From Dryomyza anilis (taxonomy: Eukaryota > Arthropoda > Insecta > Diptera > Dryomyzidae), in contig OX638130.1 of the NCBI GenBank assembly GCA_951804985.1, positions 108,264,040-108,328,039 on the forward strand: a stretch of DNA of 64,000 nt, read 5' to 3'. The notes beneath the pieces were generated by a model. The model ran no database searches, was not told the origin of the DNA, and saw nothing but the letters and a program-made list of their open reading frames with translations. Positions 10,346 through 21,489 of the stretch are shown in pieces; position 1 is the first letter of the stretch; every line of letters starts with the position of its first letter. Both the position numbers and the translations under genes were made by a program.

Positions 10346-11690
10346 AGCTGCAGTACTTTGATTTTTCAATATTAGAAACCATAACTAATGAACTTAATAA
10401 AAGCAATTAACATTCGTGAATTAATCGCTTTTTGTAACCAGTATTCAGTACTAAAACATCGCTCAACTCGTTATGAATGAAAACGAAAACAAAAATAAAT
10501 TTGAATAATCGATTTGCCGCCCAAAATTGATCTGGTTTGCTGCCGCACCGCTGACAGATTACATCACACAAAGCGTATTGATTGGAATTTTAAACATTTT
10601 ATGTGACAATGAAATTCGACGAACGTAACGGCATAACTTGATATTACAACATGTAGAAAATAACTGGTTTCTGGAAAGAGTCATGTAAAATGTCATTAAA
10701 TAGGCTGTTGTTGAGTTTGTATCTTTTTTTTTAATTTTCAATTGGTTAAAAAGTGTTGCACTGTCCCTTTATTGACCTACTCCACAGTAGCTGAACTTTG
10801 AAGCGATGCCAATATATTTTTTTTATGTTATCGAAGTGGTTGTGGTTTTAGCTATATTTGTAACACTTTGCAAAACTGGTCAAAAGCTGGGTGCGACGTT
10901 AATTTATATCGACAGCCGACTACATTTATTTTATTGAAATGCGAATATTTTCACTTTCCTTTTTTTGGTTCGTCGTCGTTGATATATTTAACGATTTATT
11001 AATTAGTTTTTATTAAATTAGTTATTTTTTATTTATTTTGTATACATTTTTTATTTATTATATTTATATTAGATTTTTAATTTTTTCAATTTCTTCCACC
11101 TTGAACATTGATCCGCATACCATGCATTAGTCATTTTTTTTTATTTTTATTTATAGCCATTTGTATAGCTTTACGGTAAAAATAGTGTTTTTTTGCAAAT
11201 CATAGCACTGATCTCTATTCACATGTGCTAATGACAGCTTTACGGTAGCTTTGAGGGTGTGTGTTTGTTTTAGCTCTTGATCATCTATCAATTAACATTA
11301 AAACGGTTTTCATTTTTTTCATATTTTGGGGTTATGTAATAGTCAATAATGGCGCAATCTATACAAACTATTTTAAAAGCCTTTAATAATGTTTTGGCAT
11401 TCGATCATGGCGCACGATCTACCTGTTGACATTTTGCATTAAAAAATCTGTTTTTAAATATTGATATTTTTAATGACTCTCGTTGAGTGGTTTTGTTTTA
11501 TACAATTTTTTCAATTAAAGTTATATTAAATAAATATTATTTTGTTTCTTTTTTTTTTGGCTAAATTATCCCAGTTGCGGTTTAATAAAAATGTAACAGT
11601 TCCGGCATGGTATTATGAAAAATAAACTTATGCAAATAAAATAAAAAATAAAATAAAAAATAAAAAATAAAATTAAATCCAAAAATATAA
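10346..11690. other. AT-rich DNA, nothing recognised
   Basis: Contains only low-complexity AT tracts (notably AAATAAAAAATA units at 11,622-11,690). No repeat shared in the window and no credible frame. Confidence 0.5.
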
Positions 11691-11696
11691 AACAAC

Positions 11697-12300
11697 TAGC
11701 TGAACCCGTGTATAGCGTTGCTCGTGCTTTTGTAAATGCAAAAGTATATCTTTTTCACGCCCCTTTTTCCCGCTCATGTGCCACTTTGTCTAATTCCGCT
11801 CAGATTCTACGTAAATATTACAATGTTAAATATACTCCTTTTTTAATTTGTATAACTCTGCTATTAGTAGGTCAGGAGTTATAGCAATTTTAATGTTTTC
11901 GTTATATGGTAGGTGCCACGCCTGGTGGTCCAATCCCGCCCACATTCTACGTGGCTATTGGAGTTTTAAATATGAACATTTGATTCGATTTTTATAACTC
12001 TACACTTAGTATGCCTGGAGTTATAGCAATTTTACTGTTTTTGGTTATATGGAAGTTGCCACGCCCTGTGGTACAATACAATGATAAATCAACACAATAT
12101 ACATCAGTGGGCTAAATTTCATGACTGTGGCTATCTTAAGTACACAGATATTTGCAATTAAAAATTTAAACTTGCCACGCCCATGTTTGCATCTTTGGGG
12201 GCGAATTTCAAAAAATTCCGCCTTAGTGCGCGCCTACGTTGGGAGATGAACACCCTGCCCGTATTTTATGTTCCAAGGTCTAAGGAAACTTCTAAAAACC
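11697..12300 (+). repeat. DR2 copy 2, without minisatellite
   Basis: Starts CTAGCTGAACCCGTG, like copy 1, and contains repeated blocks with GCCACGCC, AATCCCGCCCA and ATTCTACGT. The right limit is uncertain. The 76-codon frame at 12,183 begins inside it and is not believed to be a gene. Confidence 0.55.
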
Positions 12301-12549
12301 AGGAAGAATCACGAAATGTACGGAATAATATACAGCTAAACGGTAACATTCTGGATTTTAAGAAACAGATACACTTGATTATCAAAAAAGTAACTAAGAC
12401 CTATTATTCTTGATCATGCTGTGGTTATTGACTAAGGTATCAAAAATGCTGTTGCTGTCTTCTTTCCAAAATTTAAAGACAACGTGTTTTCATTTCCCTT
12501 ATTTCCCTTCATGTATAAATGGGTTGTAGTCGAAAGATATAAAATCCTA

Positions 12550-12700
12550 CACAGAAATAAAATAATCGACGTAAATACAGCAACCATAAAAAATTGAGTA
12601 CCATTGGCTGGTCTAGCGACGAGTTCTAATGCATTTAGCAAACACATTCGCTAAAATTGTGATTTGCTTTCAAAAATATGTCAATTAAGGACTTCGCATA
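12550..12700. mobile_element. Possible MITE fragment with CACAGAAA end
   Basis: TA followed by CACAGAAATAAAATAATC and AATACAGCAACC, matching the start of the element near 51,110 (CACAGAAAAAAATAATCC, then ATAGCAACC). The right end is not defined. Confidence 0.4.
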
Positions 12701-13384
12701 AATAGCAAACTATTTAATTGATATGGTTTTTTTTTAAAGTGTTTTTATTATTTTCACAGTCTTTATAATTCTCATTCAGTTAATTAAAAAAGAATGTAAT
12801 AAATTCTTGTGAAAGTACAAAACATGTACTTTTCTGATGATGAAGTTGGAAGTATAATTAAATATTCAACCATTGCCAACATCACCATTTTTGACGACAC
12901 ACATAGGGGATGATCAAGCTCTATAAGTGTATATCTTGGCATATACCAAATGAGAATAATATGCGCGCAACCAAACGCGAAAACAAAAATTCCATCGTTT
13001 GCTTGTTTGCCGGCGTTCATTCGCTGCAGCTCGCATCGTGACGCCGTGTCGTGTGCTCAGCAAAGGCGATTGTTAATGTAATTAATTCAATAGTAGTTTT
13101 AGAAAATTATTTAATTGTATTGATGTAACTTTTTGTATTTTTCTGTTAATTTATTAATTAAGATATTTAATAAATTCAATTAAAGGTCGTATCGGCGATG
13201 ACTCAATTAAAAATTAATGTATTGATCAAATTTTTTGCTATATTTATACATATATTTTACACATATATTTATTTAGAATACGGATAATCCCGGATAGAGA
13301 TGGGCATGTGAGTGATTTATGACTCATACTCACTTACGATCACAAAAGGAATTTTCTAATCACTCACACTCACTCATGGGCTTT
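12701..13384. other. AT-rich DNA with a small GC-richer patch
   Basis: 12,930-13,070 is less AT-rich (GCGCGCAACCAAACGCG, GCTGCAGCTCGCATCGTGAC). A 78-codon minus-strand frame (12,784-13,020) starts in this patch with ATG and has a hydrophobic stretch, but runs into AT-rich DNA and shows no family resemblance. 13,290-13,380 has ACTCACT/GTGAGTG words. No gene can be supported. Confidence 0.4.
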
Positions 13385-13862
13385 TTATACCCTACACTAA
13401 AAGTGAAATGGTGCACCCAGAAAAAAATACTATATAAATAATAGTTTTTTACTATTAAAAATATTTAATAGGATAAATTATTTTTTAATCGGAAAATACT
13501 AGAAAAAAACCATGACATTGCCATTGAGTTTATATGAAAAGATATTTTTTTTAATGGGATTTGAGGAAATTTTTTTCTGGGTGTATATTCAGATTGGTAC
13601 GCCTTTTGTAACACCCAGCAGGAAGCATACCCGGTATAGAAATGTACATATTTCTGATCAGCATGACCTCCTGTGTTTGAAATTTGCATTTATGGATGAA
13701 TTTTATTTTATACGGGCCTAAGTGAACTTTTTTGGTCAAATATATACAGACTTTATGCTCAAATACAAGAAAAAATATTTTCCCAAAAGCGAATTGTGGT
13801 TTAAAAAAAAACGAAATTCGGTACACCTACCCATTTGTAAATATGGGTATCTATACAAGTTT
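13385..13862 (+). mobile_element. Helentron-like element, copy 2, truncated, with nested MITE
   Basis: Begins TATACCCTACACTAAAAGTG, then (after the insertion at 13,414-13,583) TTGGTACGCC and TTCTGATCAGCATGACC, and proceeds to CCCATTTGTAAATATGGG. The GTCY microsatellite is lost and the 3' hairpin does not follow in this orientation. Confidence 0.75.
13414..13583. mobile_element. 170-bp MITE of family M2, nested
   Basis: Ends are CACCCAGAAAAAAAT and its complement. The right flank is TA and the left flank TG, the latter probably a mutated TA, since the sister element reads GGGTATATTC at this point. The interior is the ACTATTAAAAATA..TTTAATAGGATAAAT core shared with copies at 58.3, 60.4, 61.3 and 61.8 kb. 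Confidence 0.85.
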
Positions 13863-14270
13863 GACTTATTACCGGAAGCATTCCAAAGAAGGAGGACGAG
13901 AAGGACGTGATTGTGAGTAGAACAAAAAACCAGTACGAAAGGTTGTAAAAGTAGGGAAATTGTGATAGTTGGTGTTATGAAGTTAGTAAGAAAGTTAGTA
14001 CGAGAGTTATAGTCGGTCTAAGAGGACTATAAATACCCTACACATATGTGATAAGTTGCGCAATTACACTAACTTATTAAGTTCTAAAAAGTCGAAAGAA
14101 ATAATAAAAAGATTGCAATATCGATATTTTAAAATTTTGGAAATATAAAAAATATTTTTCAGATGTCGAATTTTACACTAAATCGACGCCTCATGTATAA
14201 GAATTTTCATATAAAAATTTGAAACGTGTTGGTTTTCGTAAGAGCCCAGCAAACCAAACGATAATTTTAC
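13863..14270. other. Helentron-like 3' end in reverse orientation, plus flanking DNA
   Basis: 14,005-14,045 carries the hairpin TAGTCGGTCTAAGAGGACTA followed by AATACCCTACAC, the 3' terminus seen in minus-strand copies. The plus-oriented copy upstream and this minus-oriented terminus therefore face each other tail to tail. A purine-rich stretch (GGAGGACGAGAAGGACG) sits between them. The rest is AT-rich. Confidence 0.55.
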
Positions 14271-14575
14271 GATATCGAAACGATATCATTTATAGGCTAA
14301 AATTGTCGTTTTCGATAATCTCTAATGATACGAAAACGATAGGGTTTTCGATAAAAACGAACCTGTCTCACACGATATCGTTGTTTTTGTCGTTATAGAT
14401 ATCAAGATGAAATAAATGGATTTATTTTCGATAAACAAATTTTATTTGTTCAGACAATTTTAACAACATTTATAGAGAAAACGCAATTAAATTTTCAAAT
14501 ACTTTCAGTTTTATATCCAAAGTTTATCATTGTTTAATCGAATTTAAAAATGATCATCAAATGGTTTGCAGGGAG
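14271..14575 (+). repeat. Dispersed repeat DR4, copy 1
   Basis: Dense in CGATA words and followed by AAATTTTATTTGTTCAGAC. It shares the order of blocks TAATGATACGAAAWCGAT, GATATCRA, then ATCAAATGGTTTG or GTCAAATGGTTTGG with 59,888-60,170. Non-coding, class unknown. Confidence 0.65.
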
Positions 14576-14640
14576 ACGTCAAAATGGTGTTTAATATGAG
14601 CTGTACTAATTTAGGGGGCTATAAAATTAAGAGAATAATA

Positions 14641-15098
14641 CCCTAGTAGAAATTTTGGTAGGGCCATGTTCATGAACTGATCATGTCATTATTTGAGATG
14701 ATCGGGATATGACGAGGCCCACGATGTCCTTGTAACGCAGTGTCCTGATCATGTACTCACCTCAGGCAATGATCATGTACTGATCGGGTATTTCCCCATA
14801 TCATTATTTATCTGACCATTGCCTTTTAAAACATGAGCATACGAAAGCACTACAAATACCCGATGAAATAAAATATCATACCTCATTGAAACCTGATTAT
14901 TGTTCGATGAAAATTTCTTTATGAGGAACAACTAATGTAGCTTTGATCGGGACCATTGGCTGTTTAGATAATGTAAACCCTGCTATGGTGAGCATGATAA
15001 GGGCATGACAAGGCAATGATCATATTTGCTTTAATAGGGGTTACCTGACGAAACCCCGATCATTTCCCGATGGCGCATCGGGCAAATTTCCACTAGGG
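14641..15098. mobile_element. CCCTAGTA-ended MITE (family M1), copy 1
   Basis: 458 bp with inverted ends CCCTAGTAGAAATTT and AAATTTCCACTAGGG, flanked by TA on both sides (14,639-14,640 and 15,099-15,100). The interior is full of GATCATG and CGATCA words, some paired across the element (GATGCGCCATCGGG class). A second copy sits in opposite orientation at 38,530. No coding potential, consistent with a non-autonomous Tc1/mariner-type element. Confidence 0.9.
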
Positions 15099-15189
15099 TA
15101 GTTAGGTCGACGGAAAATTTTTTTTGTCAAACTTTGAGCATAACATTTCCATTGACTTCTGTGTTCACTTAAAGAATGTTGTAAAATCT

Positions 15190-15930
15190 ACATAAATGAA
15201 TTTCAGCTTCTTTCCGAGTTCTGCAAATATTTACCACACGCCATGTTCTTTTTGGTTTTTGTCATACTTTAAGCCATTTAAGACGGCGTTAATAAACCTC
15301 AACTCAATCCGTTTGCTGCCAGACGTTTCGCCAGCAAACGACAGCCAGCTACGTGTTGCGACTCACCACCACTGCACTTCCTCAACCGTGCCCTCTGCGC
15401 ACATGTCCAATGTGTCCCATTATTATGCACCGCCTTTGAGCGAGCGAGCGGTATGCGAGGCACGTGTTTAAGTCATCAGCATTGTGTCCGTGTTCGTGTT
15501 ATGTTGTTGTATGGTTGTTGTTGAATCCAACCTTCATGTTTTTGTTGTTGTTGCGCTTTGTGTCTGCTATGCGTTGCAGTTGCATTTAATGCGTATGTGT
15601 CATGTGGTTGACGTTTGACACCACATCCCACACCCCACACTCAATTTTACCACAAAATACACAGAGTAGTTGTGACTGAAACACAAATGCAGTAACAACA
15701 ACAACAATAATAATGATGACTGCAACAACAACAAGTACAACATGTATTACTCACCCACAATTTTTGCTCATTCATCAAACTGTTTGTTGCTGCAACCGTC
15801 ATTAAAACCATTCAGCCAACATTAAAAACACTCAGTTAACTTGGCTTGAAACAAACACACGCACACACATACTCTCGCATAAAATGCGCTTTGAATGCTA
15901 TTGTATATTTAAGCCATATTAAGAAAAGAC
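15190..15930. other. GC-richer unique island with a 91-codon open frame
   Basis: Unique DNA with CAA/TTG runs (near 15,545 and 15,690), a CACACCCCACAC stretch and CACACGCACACAC. A plus-strand ATG frame at 15,196-15,471 has a histidine/serine-rich second half (THHHCTSSTVPS) whose codons look less random than the AT-rich frames elsewhere. The start context (T at -3) is poor, no domain is recognised and no splice sites are convincing. It could be an exon, but conserved regulatory or intronic DNA is more likely. Confidence 0.35.
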
Positions 15931-16131
15931 TGGCACGTGACCTGCCATCTTAAAGAATGGTTTTGTCGGTTTAAGTAACCTATACAAAAAAAAGTCTTAA
16001 TATTCGTTCGGTCCATTGAACTTTATTGTCAAAATTATAGCATGTAATGAGTCCGGATTACTGGCATTTTCGTGGGAAGCATTTTACAAATTGACAATTT
16101 TTCAGAAAAACTGTTGGTACTTGTTGATTTA
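15931..16131. other. Unique DNA between island and transposon
   Basis: No repeat or motif recognised. Confidence 0.4.
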
Positions 16132-17084
16132 ACCCTTAAATGCCCACTGGTTCCGCCAGGAACCAACGGATGAAAATCCAAACTTTGTACAACGAATTTT
16201 ATTTAATCTTCCGGATAAAGTTCCGGATAGAAATGCCGTCAAGAATGAAACCGCGAAACAACGAGCTAAAAAGCTGAACCAAGATTTTTTTTTTAAATCG
16301 ATTGCTGCATAATGGACGACGAAACTTATGTTTTAGCGGACTTTTCTCAGCTACCTGGGCAGGAATTTTATACAGCCGATTCTCGAGGAAATGTCGCTGA
16401 AAAATTCAAATAAAAAAAAATGACAAAATTCCAAAGAAATTCCTTGTTTGGCAGGCAATTTGCAGTTGTGGAAAAAGGAGCAGCTCATTCGTGACATCGG
16501 GTACAATTAATAGCGAAATATATGTGAAGGAATGCTTGCAAAAGAGATTGCTTCCATTTTTACGCCAACATGAAGTGGCCTGACCTCGCTTCATGTCACT
16601 ACAGCAAAACGGCCTTAGGGTGGATCCAACAAAATGCAGTGATTTTGGTGCCTAGAGAAGCCAATCCACAAAACTGTCCAGAACTCAGGGCGATTGGGAG
16701 ATACTGGGCTTTAGTAAAAAGGGAGATGAAGACAACAAAAAAAGTGGCCAAAGACCTTCAAGACTTTAAAAGAAAGTGGTCTTCAGCAGCTGTCGGACAC
16801 TACCATTACAACATTAATGGAAGGGGTTCCGGAAAAATTAAAACTTTTTATTAAAAATATTAATTTCTGGTTTTTAATTTTTTTTTTTAAATCTAAAAAT
16901 AATTTGCAAAATAAAATATTTTATTCTTTAAAAATTCTATTACTAGATTTCTAGATTTTTTCATTTTTGTAGCGGACATTTTTATTCGACGCAGTCCTTA
17001 TATAGAAGTTATTGTAATTTTTTATTTTAGTAGATTTTTTGAATTTTCGGTTAGTTCCTTGCGGAACCATCAGGCACCGGGAGT
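16132..17084 (+). mobile_element. Decayed Tc1/mariner-type transposon (DD37E class)
   Basis: Imperfect inverted ends share an ordered core: left ACCCTTAAATGCCC then GGTTCCGCCAGGAACCAAC, right (read inverted) ACTCCCGGTGCC then GGTTCCGCAAGGAACTAAC. Both ends abut TA. The 953-bp element carries a broken transposase (16,219-16,854) placed almost against the left end, so the N-terminal DNA-binding half has been deleted. It is clearly non-autonomous now. Confidence 0.85.
16219..16854 (+). pseudogene. Transposase remnant, DD37E type, catalytic domain only
   Basis: Transposase of the IS630/Tc1/mariner superfamily, which cuts and joins its own transposon ends. Visible in order: KQRAKKLNQDF (upstream frame), the first acidic motif CIMDDETYV (ATG at 16,312), KFLVWQAIC with GTINSEIYVKE (another frame), and the second motif WPDLASCHY (Asp codon 16,582-16,584). 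The residues PELRAI then lead to position 38 after that Asp, where the family has the catalytic Glu (PIEKYW); here it is Gly (GGG, 16,696-16,698). The spacing of 37 residues fits DD37E. There is an in-frame stop at 16,411 and at least two frameshifts (near the poly-T at 16,285 and near 16,575). The family call is from recalled motif similarity; the decay is seen directly. Confidence 0.85.
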
Positions 17085-17385
17085 TAAAAATTGAGCATAT
17101 GTAAAATTCTATATAATCGTTTTTGAATGTTTTTTTTTTTAAGTTTGTTGTTTACAAACTACATAATTCCTGATTTTCGAACAAAATAAGTGCTTGGAAA
17201 TAAATGATGTGAATATGACATCAACAATGGCCGAAGTGAATCCATAAAAAAATAACTATTTCACCAAAACAAACCACAAATATTCATACTTTTATGCTTT
17301 TTTTTTACATTTTCCACGATTTTTCATAATAAAATTTCTTGACTTTTGCTTTAAAAATTTTTAAGTACAAAATGCACTTTTACAA
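17085..17385. other. AT-rich DNA, nothing recognised
   Basis: No shared repeat, motif or credible frame. Confidence 0.4.
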
Positions 17386-17566
17386 TTTTAAAGTCTGGGT
17401 GCCCAGTGGTTCCTCAAGGAACAAACGAGGAATTTTTGATCTGGTACAAGTAAGTAACACCTATGAGCAAAGTCGTAGAACAAACGTTGTCCAGAATCGC
17501 GAGTTCTATAACATAATTTTTTTTCAGCTCAAAAAAAAAGTCAGGATTTTAAGGGTTAAGAAAAAA
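17386..17566. mobile_element. Probable end-derived MITE of the DD37E element
   Basis: GTGCCCAGTGGTTCCTCAAG followed by GAACAAACG matches the inverted ends of the transposon just upstream, and AAGGGTTAA at 17,552-17,560 mirrors its TTAACCCTT end. A short internal-deletion derivative is the simplest reading. An 87-codon frame across it is spurious. Confidence 0.5.
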
Positions 17567-17604
17567 CCAGTTGGGAAGATTACATGGGAAATTTTAATGT
17601 AGGT

Positions 17605-18268
17605 GTTATTTGATAGCTAGAATTATCAAAATTATAGTCGGTCTAAGCCGACTATAAATACCCTACACATGTGTGGTTACCATTTAAAGTGGTATATAGG
17701 TCACCAGGGTATACGAATCCTGAAAATAACTACAAACATTCCATCCCTGAAGAATTTTCTTTCATTTGATACCCATATTTACAAATGGGTAGGTGTACGT
17801 AATTTCGATTTTTTTTTTGGGAACCACAAACCGTTTCGTGGGAAAAAATTATGTTCATGTATTTGAGCATAATTTCAATATATTTGACCAAAAAAGTTTA
17901 CCTAAGCACGTATACAGTAAAATTGATTTGTAGATGTAAATTGTATATGAGGTATTTGAACATAAGTGGTCGGTTCTCAGGTCACAATAGACCGATCATG
18001 ACAATTTTCTTGTTCAGACAGCTTAGATATATAAGTAATCTAAATTTAAAGTTTCATTGCTCTAGTTCTGTAACTTTTTCCGTAATCGTGATTTCAACAG
18101 ACAGACGGCCAGACAGACGGACGGACAGACGGACATCGCTAAATCGACTCAGGAGGTCATGCTGATCAAGAATATATATACTTTTCCATACCGGATATGC
18201 TTTTTTCAGGGTGTTACAAACGGCGTACCAAACTGAATATACCCTTCACTCTTAGTGTAGGGTATAAA
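17605..18268 (-). mobile_element. Helentron-like element, copy 3, nearly intact
   Basis: Read on the minus strand it has TATACCCTACACTAAGAGTG at the 5' end, the TGATCAGCATGACCTCCTGA core after a TA-rich block, a GTCY microsatellite (complement at about 18,097-18,133), and the 3' hairpin TAGTCGGCTTAGACCGACTA. It is the uninterrupted reference for the copy split at 6.6 kb. Open frames within it are artefacts. Confidence 0.85.
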
Positions 18269-18289
18269 TATAAACCAAATATTTTATGA

Positions 18290-18790
18290 TCGAATGTATC
18301 TCTTGGATTATTATGTTTTTCCCAGTAGAAGTTTCAGTGTGATGAGTTTTAGTGTGGTGAGTTTCATTGTGGTGAGTTTTAGTGAATTTAGGTGTGATGA
18401 GTTTAAAGAATTTGGGGTGGTTGGTATACCCTGGCGTGAAAGATCTTGATATCACTATAATAAGTGTCGACATACACCATCTTTAAAATGAACCATCACG
18501 CCCATTGGTCCAATCCCATCCATTTCGGAGAGACTGTTTAGAATGGATAAATATTACGCTGACCAAAATTACATTAACTACATTAAATTTGCTATACTCA
18601 TTGCTGATATAATGTGTTTTTAATTTTTGGATTATATGGGAGGTACCACGCCCAGTCCAGTAATCCCAGTTATAGCCTATACTCTGCCCAGGTACAACAT
18701 ACATTCGTTTCAGCCGTTTTGACGTCTATTCGGAACATACAGACATATAGACATACATACACACATTCACAAATATGTAGTAGATTCAGG
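18290..18790 (+). repeat. DR2 copy 3
   Basis: A diverged 15-bp minisatellite (18,330-18,400, GTGTGRTGAGTTTYA units), then GGAGGTACCACGCC, CAGCCGTTTTGACGTC and ACATACAGACATATAGACAT, in the same order as at 9.6-10.3 kb. Confidence 0.7.
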
Positions 18791-19004
18791 TAAAATTATG
18801 AGTCATTCCATATCATATCTTAACATTCTACTGAGTTTTGAAATAAATGACACTTCAGACGTTTTGAATTCGTTTTCTCAATAGAAAAAAAAACGATTTA
18901 AAAGTAATTCAAACTATTTGCTTTTATTTCAATAAATACGCTTTTTCCGACATGCTTTTTCCGACATGTTCGAATTTTAATCGATTTTTTATAGTTTATC
19001 GAGC

Positions 19005-19232
19005 ATGTTCTCGCTTTCGATCGAATTCAGATCGAATTTCATATAAAATTTGTAAACAAACGGTTTTGAATTCGAAGTCACAATACAAAAAATGTGTTTT
19101 TCAAACAAATTCAAATTGTTGACGTAAAGCAAACGGATTGAGTTAATTAAAAAAACAAATTTTTGTACTGCGACATCAAATTCAAAAACCGTTTGTTTTA
19201 TATGAAATTCGATTGAAAGTCGAAACATGACC
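19005..19232. mobile_element. Foldback repeat
   Basis: Left half CGAATTTCATATAAAATTTG..AACAAACGGTTTTGAATTCG and right half AAATTCAAAAACCGTTTG..TTATATGAAATTCG are imperfect inverted copies of roughly 80-90 bp, separated by an AT-rich centre. The outer boundary is not sharp. Both open frames in it run through the palindrome. Confidence 0.65.
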
Positions 19233-19268
19233 GTATAAATGATTTTCAATTCGATTTCTCAATACTTA

Positions 19269-19491
19269 TGCCTGGTTTTCACTATGTTATTTTGTGTCAG
19301 CTTCATGTTCGAAAGTGTCTCAAATTTCTTGATTTTCGACATTACCAAGATTTAAAAAAATGCCAACATGTTGGCATTTTGATTTTGTTTGACATGTATA
19401 ATGAAAATTTTAATTTTGGACAGTTTCTGCGTCACAATCACAATGTAAAGAAAACAAAAATGACACAAACTGACATAGTGAAAACCAGGCA
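19269..19491. mobile_element. 223-bp foldback MITE with TA target duplication
   Basis: Ends TGCCTGGTTTTCACTATG and its exact complement, flanked by TA on both sides. At the centre is the perfect hairpin GCCAACATGTTGGC. A partial relative starts near 42,690 (TGCTTGGTTTTCGCTGTC). Confidence 0.85.
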
Positions 19492-19596
19492 TAACAAACA
19501 CTTATTTTTAAGATATAATTTAAGATTTGTGAGCAATTGGTTCAGTTTTTAGAAAAAAATAAAAGTTCGTTTAGCTGTGCGTTTGCCAGAAATAAT

Positions 19597-19665
19597 GGGT
19601 TTTTCAACAGGTACACTACAAAAGTAGAGTGACAGGGCAGCAAACGACGCCATATTTCTGCCAAC
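19597..19665 (+). mobile_element. Left-end fragment of long-TIR element LT1
   Basis: GGGTTTTTCAACAGG..ACTACAAAAGTAGAG..CAGCAAACGACGCCATATTT matches the ends of the element at 48,966-49,307 and then breaks off. Confidence 0.75.
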
Positions 19666-19869
19666 ACAATTTTACAAACCAACCACTTCATCTCATGCGT
19701 TCGCATGACGTATGAGCAACATTTAATAATTATTCAATGCAGCGAACATGTGTAGTACCTACATAGAATAATTGCAACGGCTTAATAACTTAAGCCACAA
19801 AGAATAGAACAACTTGTTGTAATTACAATGAATTTTCTTAAAAAAACAGAGAGACTTTTAGTGTGCTAT

Positions 19870-20113
19870 GTTAAGTGCGCTGTTAATTAAAAATATTAAC
19901 ATAGCAGTAATTAACATAACCAGTTTTCATAACAGCTAAGCAACATTTTAAAGACACGAAACTTTTCTTATGTTTCTGTTAAACGCTCTCTTAGGCACTC
20001 TGTTAGACACTCTGTTAAGTACGCTGTTATCCACTCTGTTATGCACTTTTGTAAGCACTCTGTTAATCTCTACGTGCCGCTGTTAAACCATATGTGTTGC
20101 GTCTGTTAACCAC
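19870..20113. promoter_or_regulatory. Cluster of ten CTGTTA/TAACAG words
   Basis: Nine CTGTTA and one TAACAG occur in about 240 bp, several in a degenerate 13-bp tandem (CACTCTGTTAG). TAACAG fits the Myb-family consensus YAACNG. The cluster abuts a GC-richer island. Whether this is a bound homotypic site cluster or just a decaying minisatellite cannot be told from sequence alone. Confidence 0.45.
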
Positions 20114-20635
20114 TCTTTGTGCTCGGTCTGCCGACTGCATAGAGTACAAAGCATTGCAGAGCAAACGCAAAATTGTGGTTGCTTTTCTTGTTGTTGTTGT
20201 TGTTGCTGCGGCTTAACCGGCTTTGACTGTTGCTGGTGCTGCTGCTGTCGCTTCTTCGTTAACTTGTCCGCAACTTGTATTTGTCAGTGTTGCTGGTGTT
20301 GTTGTTGTTGTAACCATAACCACTTGACGCAAAAGTGACTCTGCGAACTGCGAACACGTTTGCGCCACTCGTTTGTTCGTACGTTCGTTCGTTTAATGCG
20401 ACGACGTTGAATTTTAAGCCAGCAACGGCAGCAACAGCAGCAACCTTCGTGTTGGCAACAGACGACAAAATCAGTGCAACGGCGACTCTTGAACGGTCTT
20501 GTTGTTGGTGGTAACAACAGCCCCAGCCAACCAACGAATTTAAAAACGGTTTTTTTTGTTAAGTGACGAACAGTTACCAAGTGATTGAAATAAATTGAAT
20601 TAAAAAATAGAAAAACTGGCCCCCACAAAGCAGGA
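20114..20635. other. GC-richer island with CAA/CAG runs, possible 5' exon or regulatory DNA
   Basis: GTT/GCT runs (20,185-20,315) and CAG/CAA runs (20,420-20,450), together with words such as TCAGTGCAACGG (initiator-like) and GTTCGTACGTTCGTTCG, set it apart from its surroundings. The Cys-rich and overlapping frames are translations of trinucleotide runs. The look is that of a fly untranslated leader or enhancer, but no start codon plus splice donor is convincing here. Confidence 0.35.
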
Positions 20636-21489
20636 GTGGCAGGAAAATATTGTAAAGAAAAATTTATACATAAAGAAATTAAATAAAAATAAATTGAAAT
20701 TTAAATAAAAATTATATTTTTATATATAATTAATAAAAATATTGGATTAAAAACTTTAAATAGAAAAAATATTAAAAAACTGCATCAAAAAAATATATTT
20801 CTTTTAAGAAATTGTGCACTCGTTTATTTATTGAGTTGCATTTGCGTTGTAATATATTTGAAAACTATTTTTTGGTTTTATTTGTGGTGAACTCGTTGCG
20901 CATGCGCAACATTTAACTACGGTGCGTTGAAAGCAAGAGTTGCGTAAAAGCGCTGCTTGCTGCCTTTTACAAGTGAACGGAAAGACAGTCGTGCGTGTTT
21001 TGTGCAATTTTTTCGGACATGTTTTTACAAATTGCTGTGTAAATTTTGGACAAATTAAAAGGAAATTTAAAAATAATAGAAAAAAAAACTTTAAAAAATA
21101 TTTACAATTTTTTTTTTTTTAAAGAAATGAAAAAAATATTGGATCTATAAATACACTAAAATAAAAATACAAAAATAACTTAAAAAATTTAAGCAATTTT
21201 TTTTTCTAAAAAAATTTTGAAAAAATATATAAAATTTAGACCAATAGAACTATTAAAAAAAAGCATTTATTAAAAAAGGTTTTCAATTAAAAAAAGATAA
21301 AAACCAAAGACTATTTTCAAAACTAAAATAAAATTACAAAATTTGATTAATAAGTAGAAAAAAAAAAATTGCTTCAATTTGAAAACTATTTGAACAAAAG
21401 TTTTTATAAAATTTATAGCTTTAAACAAATGCAACCAACGTGTCATTTTTATATGAAGAAAATTCATAAAAAATAAAAAGAACAACACT
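20636..21489. other. Very AT-rich DNA, nothing recognised
   Basis: Poly-A/T tracts dominate. A short GC-richer patch at 20,880-21,030 (GCGCATGCGCAAC; 60-codon frame) has no supporting features. Confidence 0.5.

Noticed and set aside
12784..13020. 78-codon minus-strand frame with hydrophobic stretch
   Set aside because: Only the first third lies in GC-richer DNA; the rest is AT-driven and there is no motif or neighbouring evidence.
20117..20628. Cysteine-rich frame and overlapping minus-strand frames
   Set aside because: Produced by GTT/GCT trinucleotide runs; all frames overlap on both strands and none has a domain.
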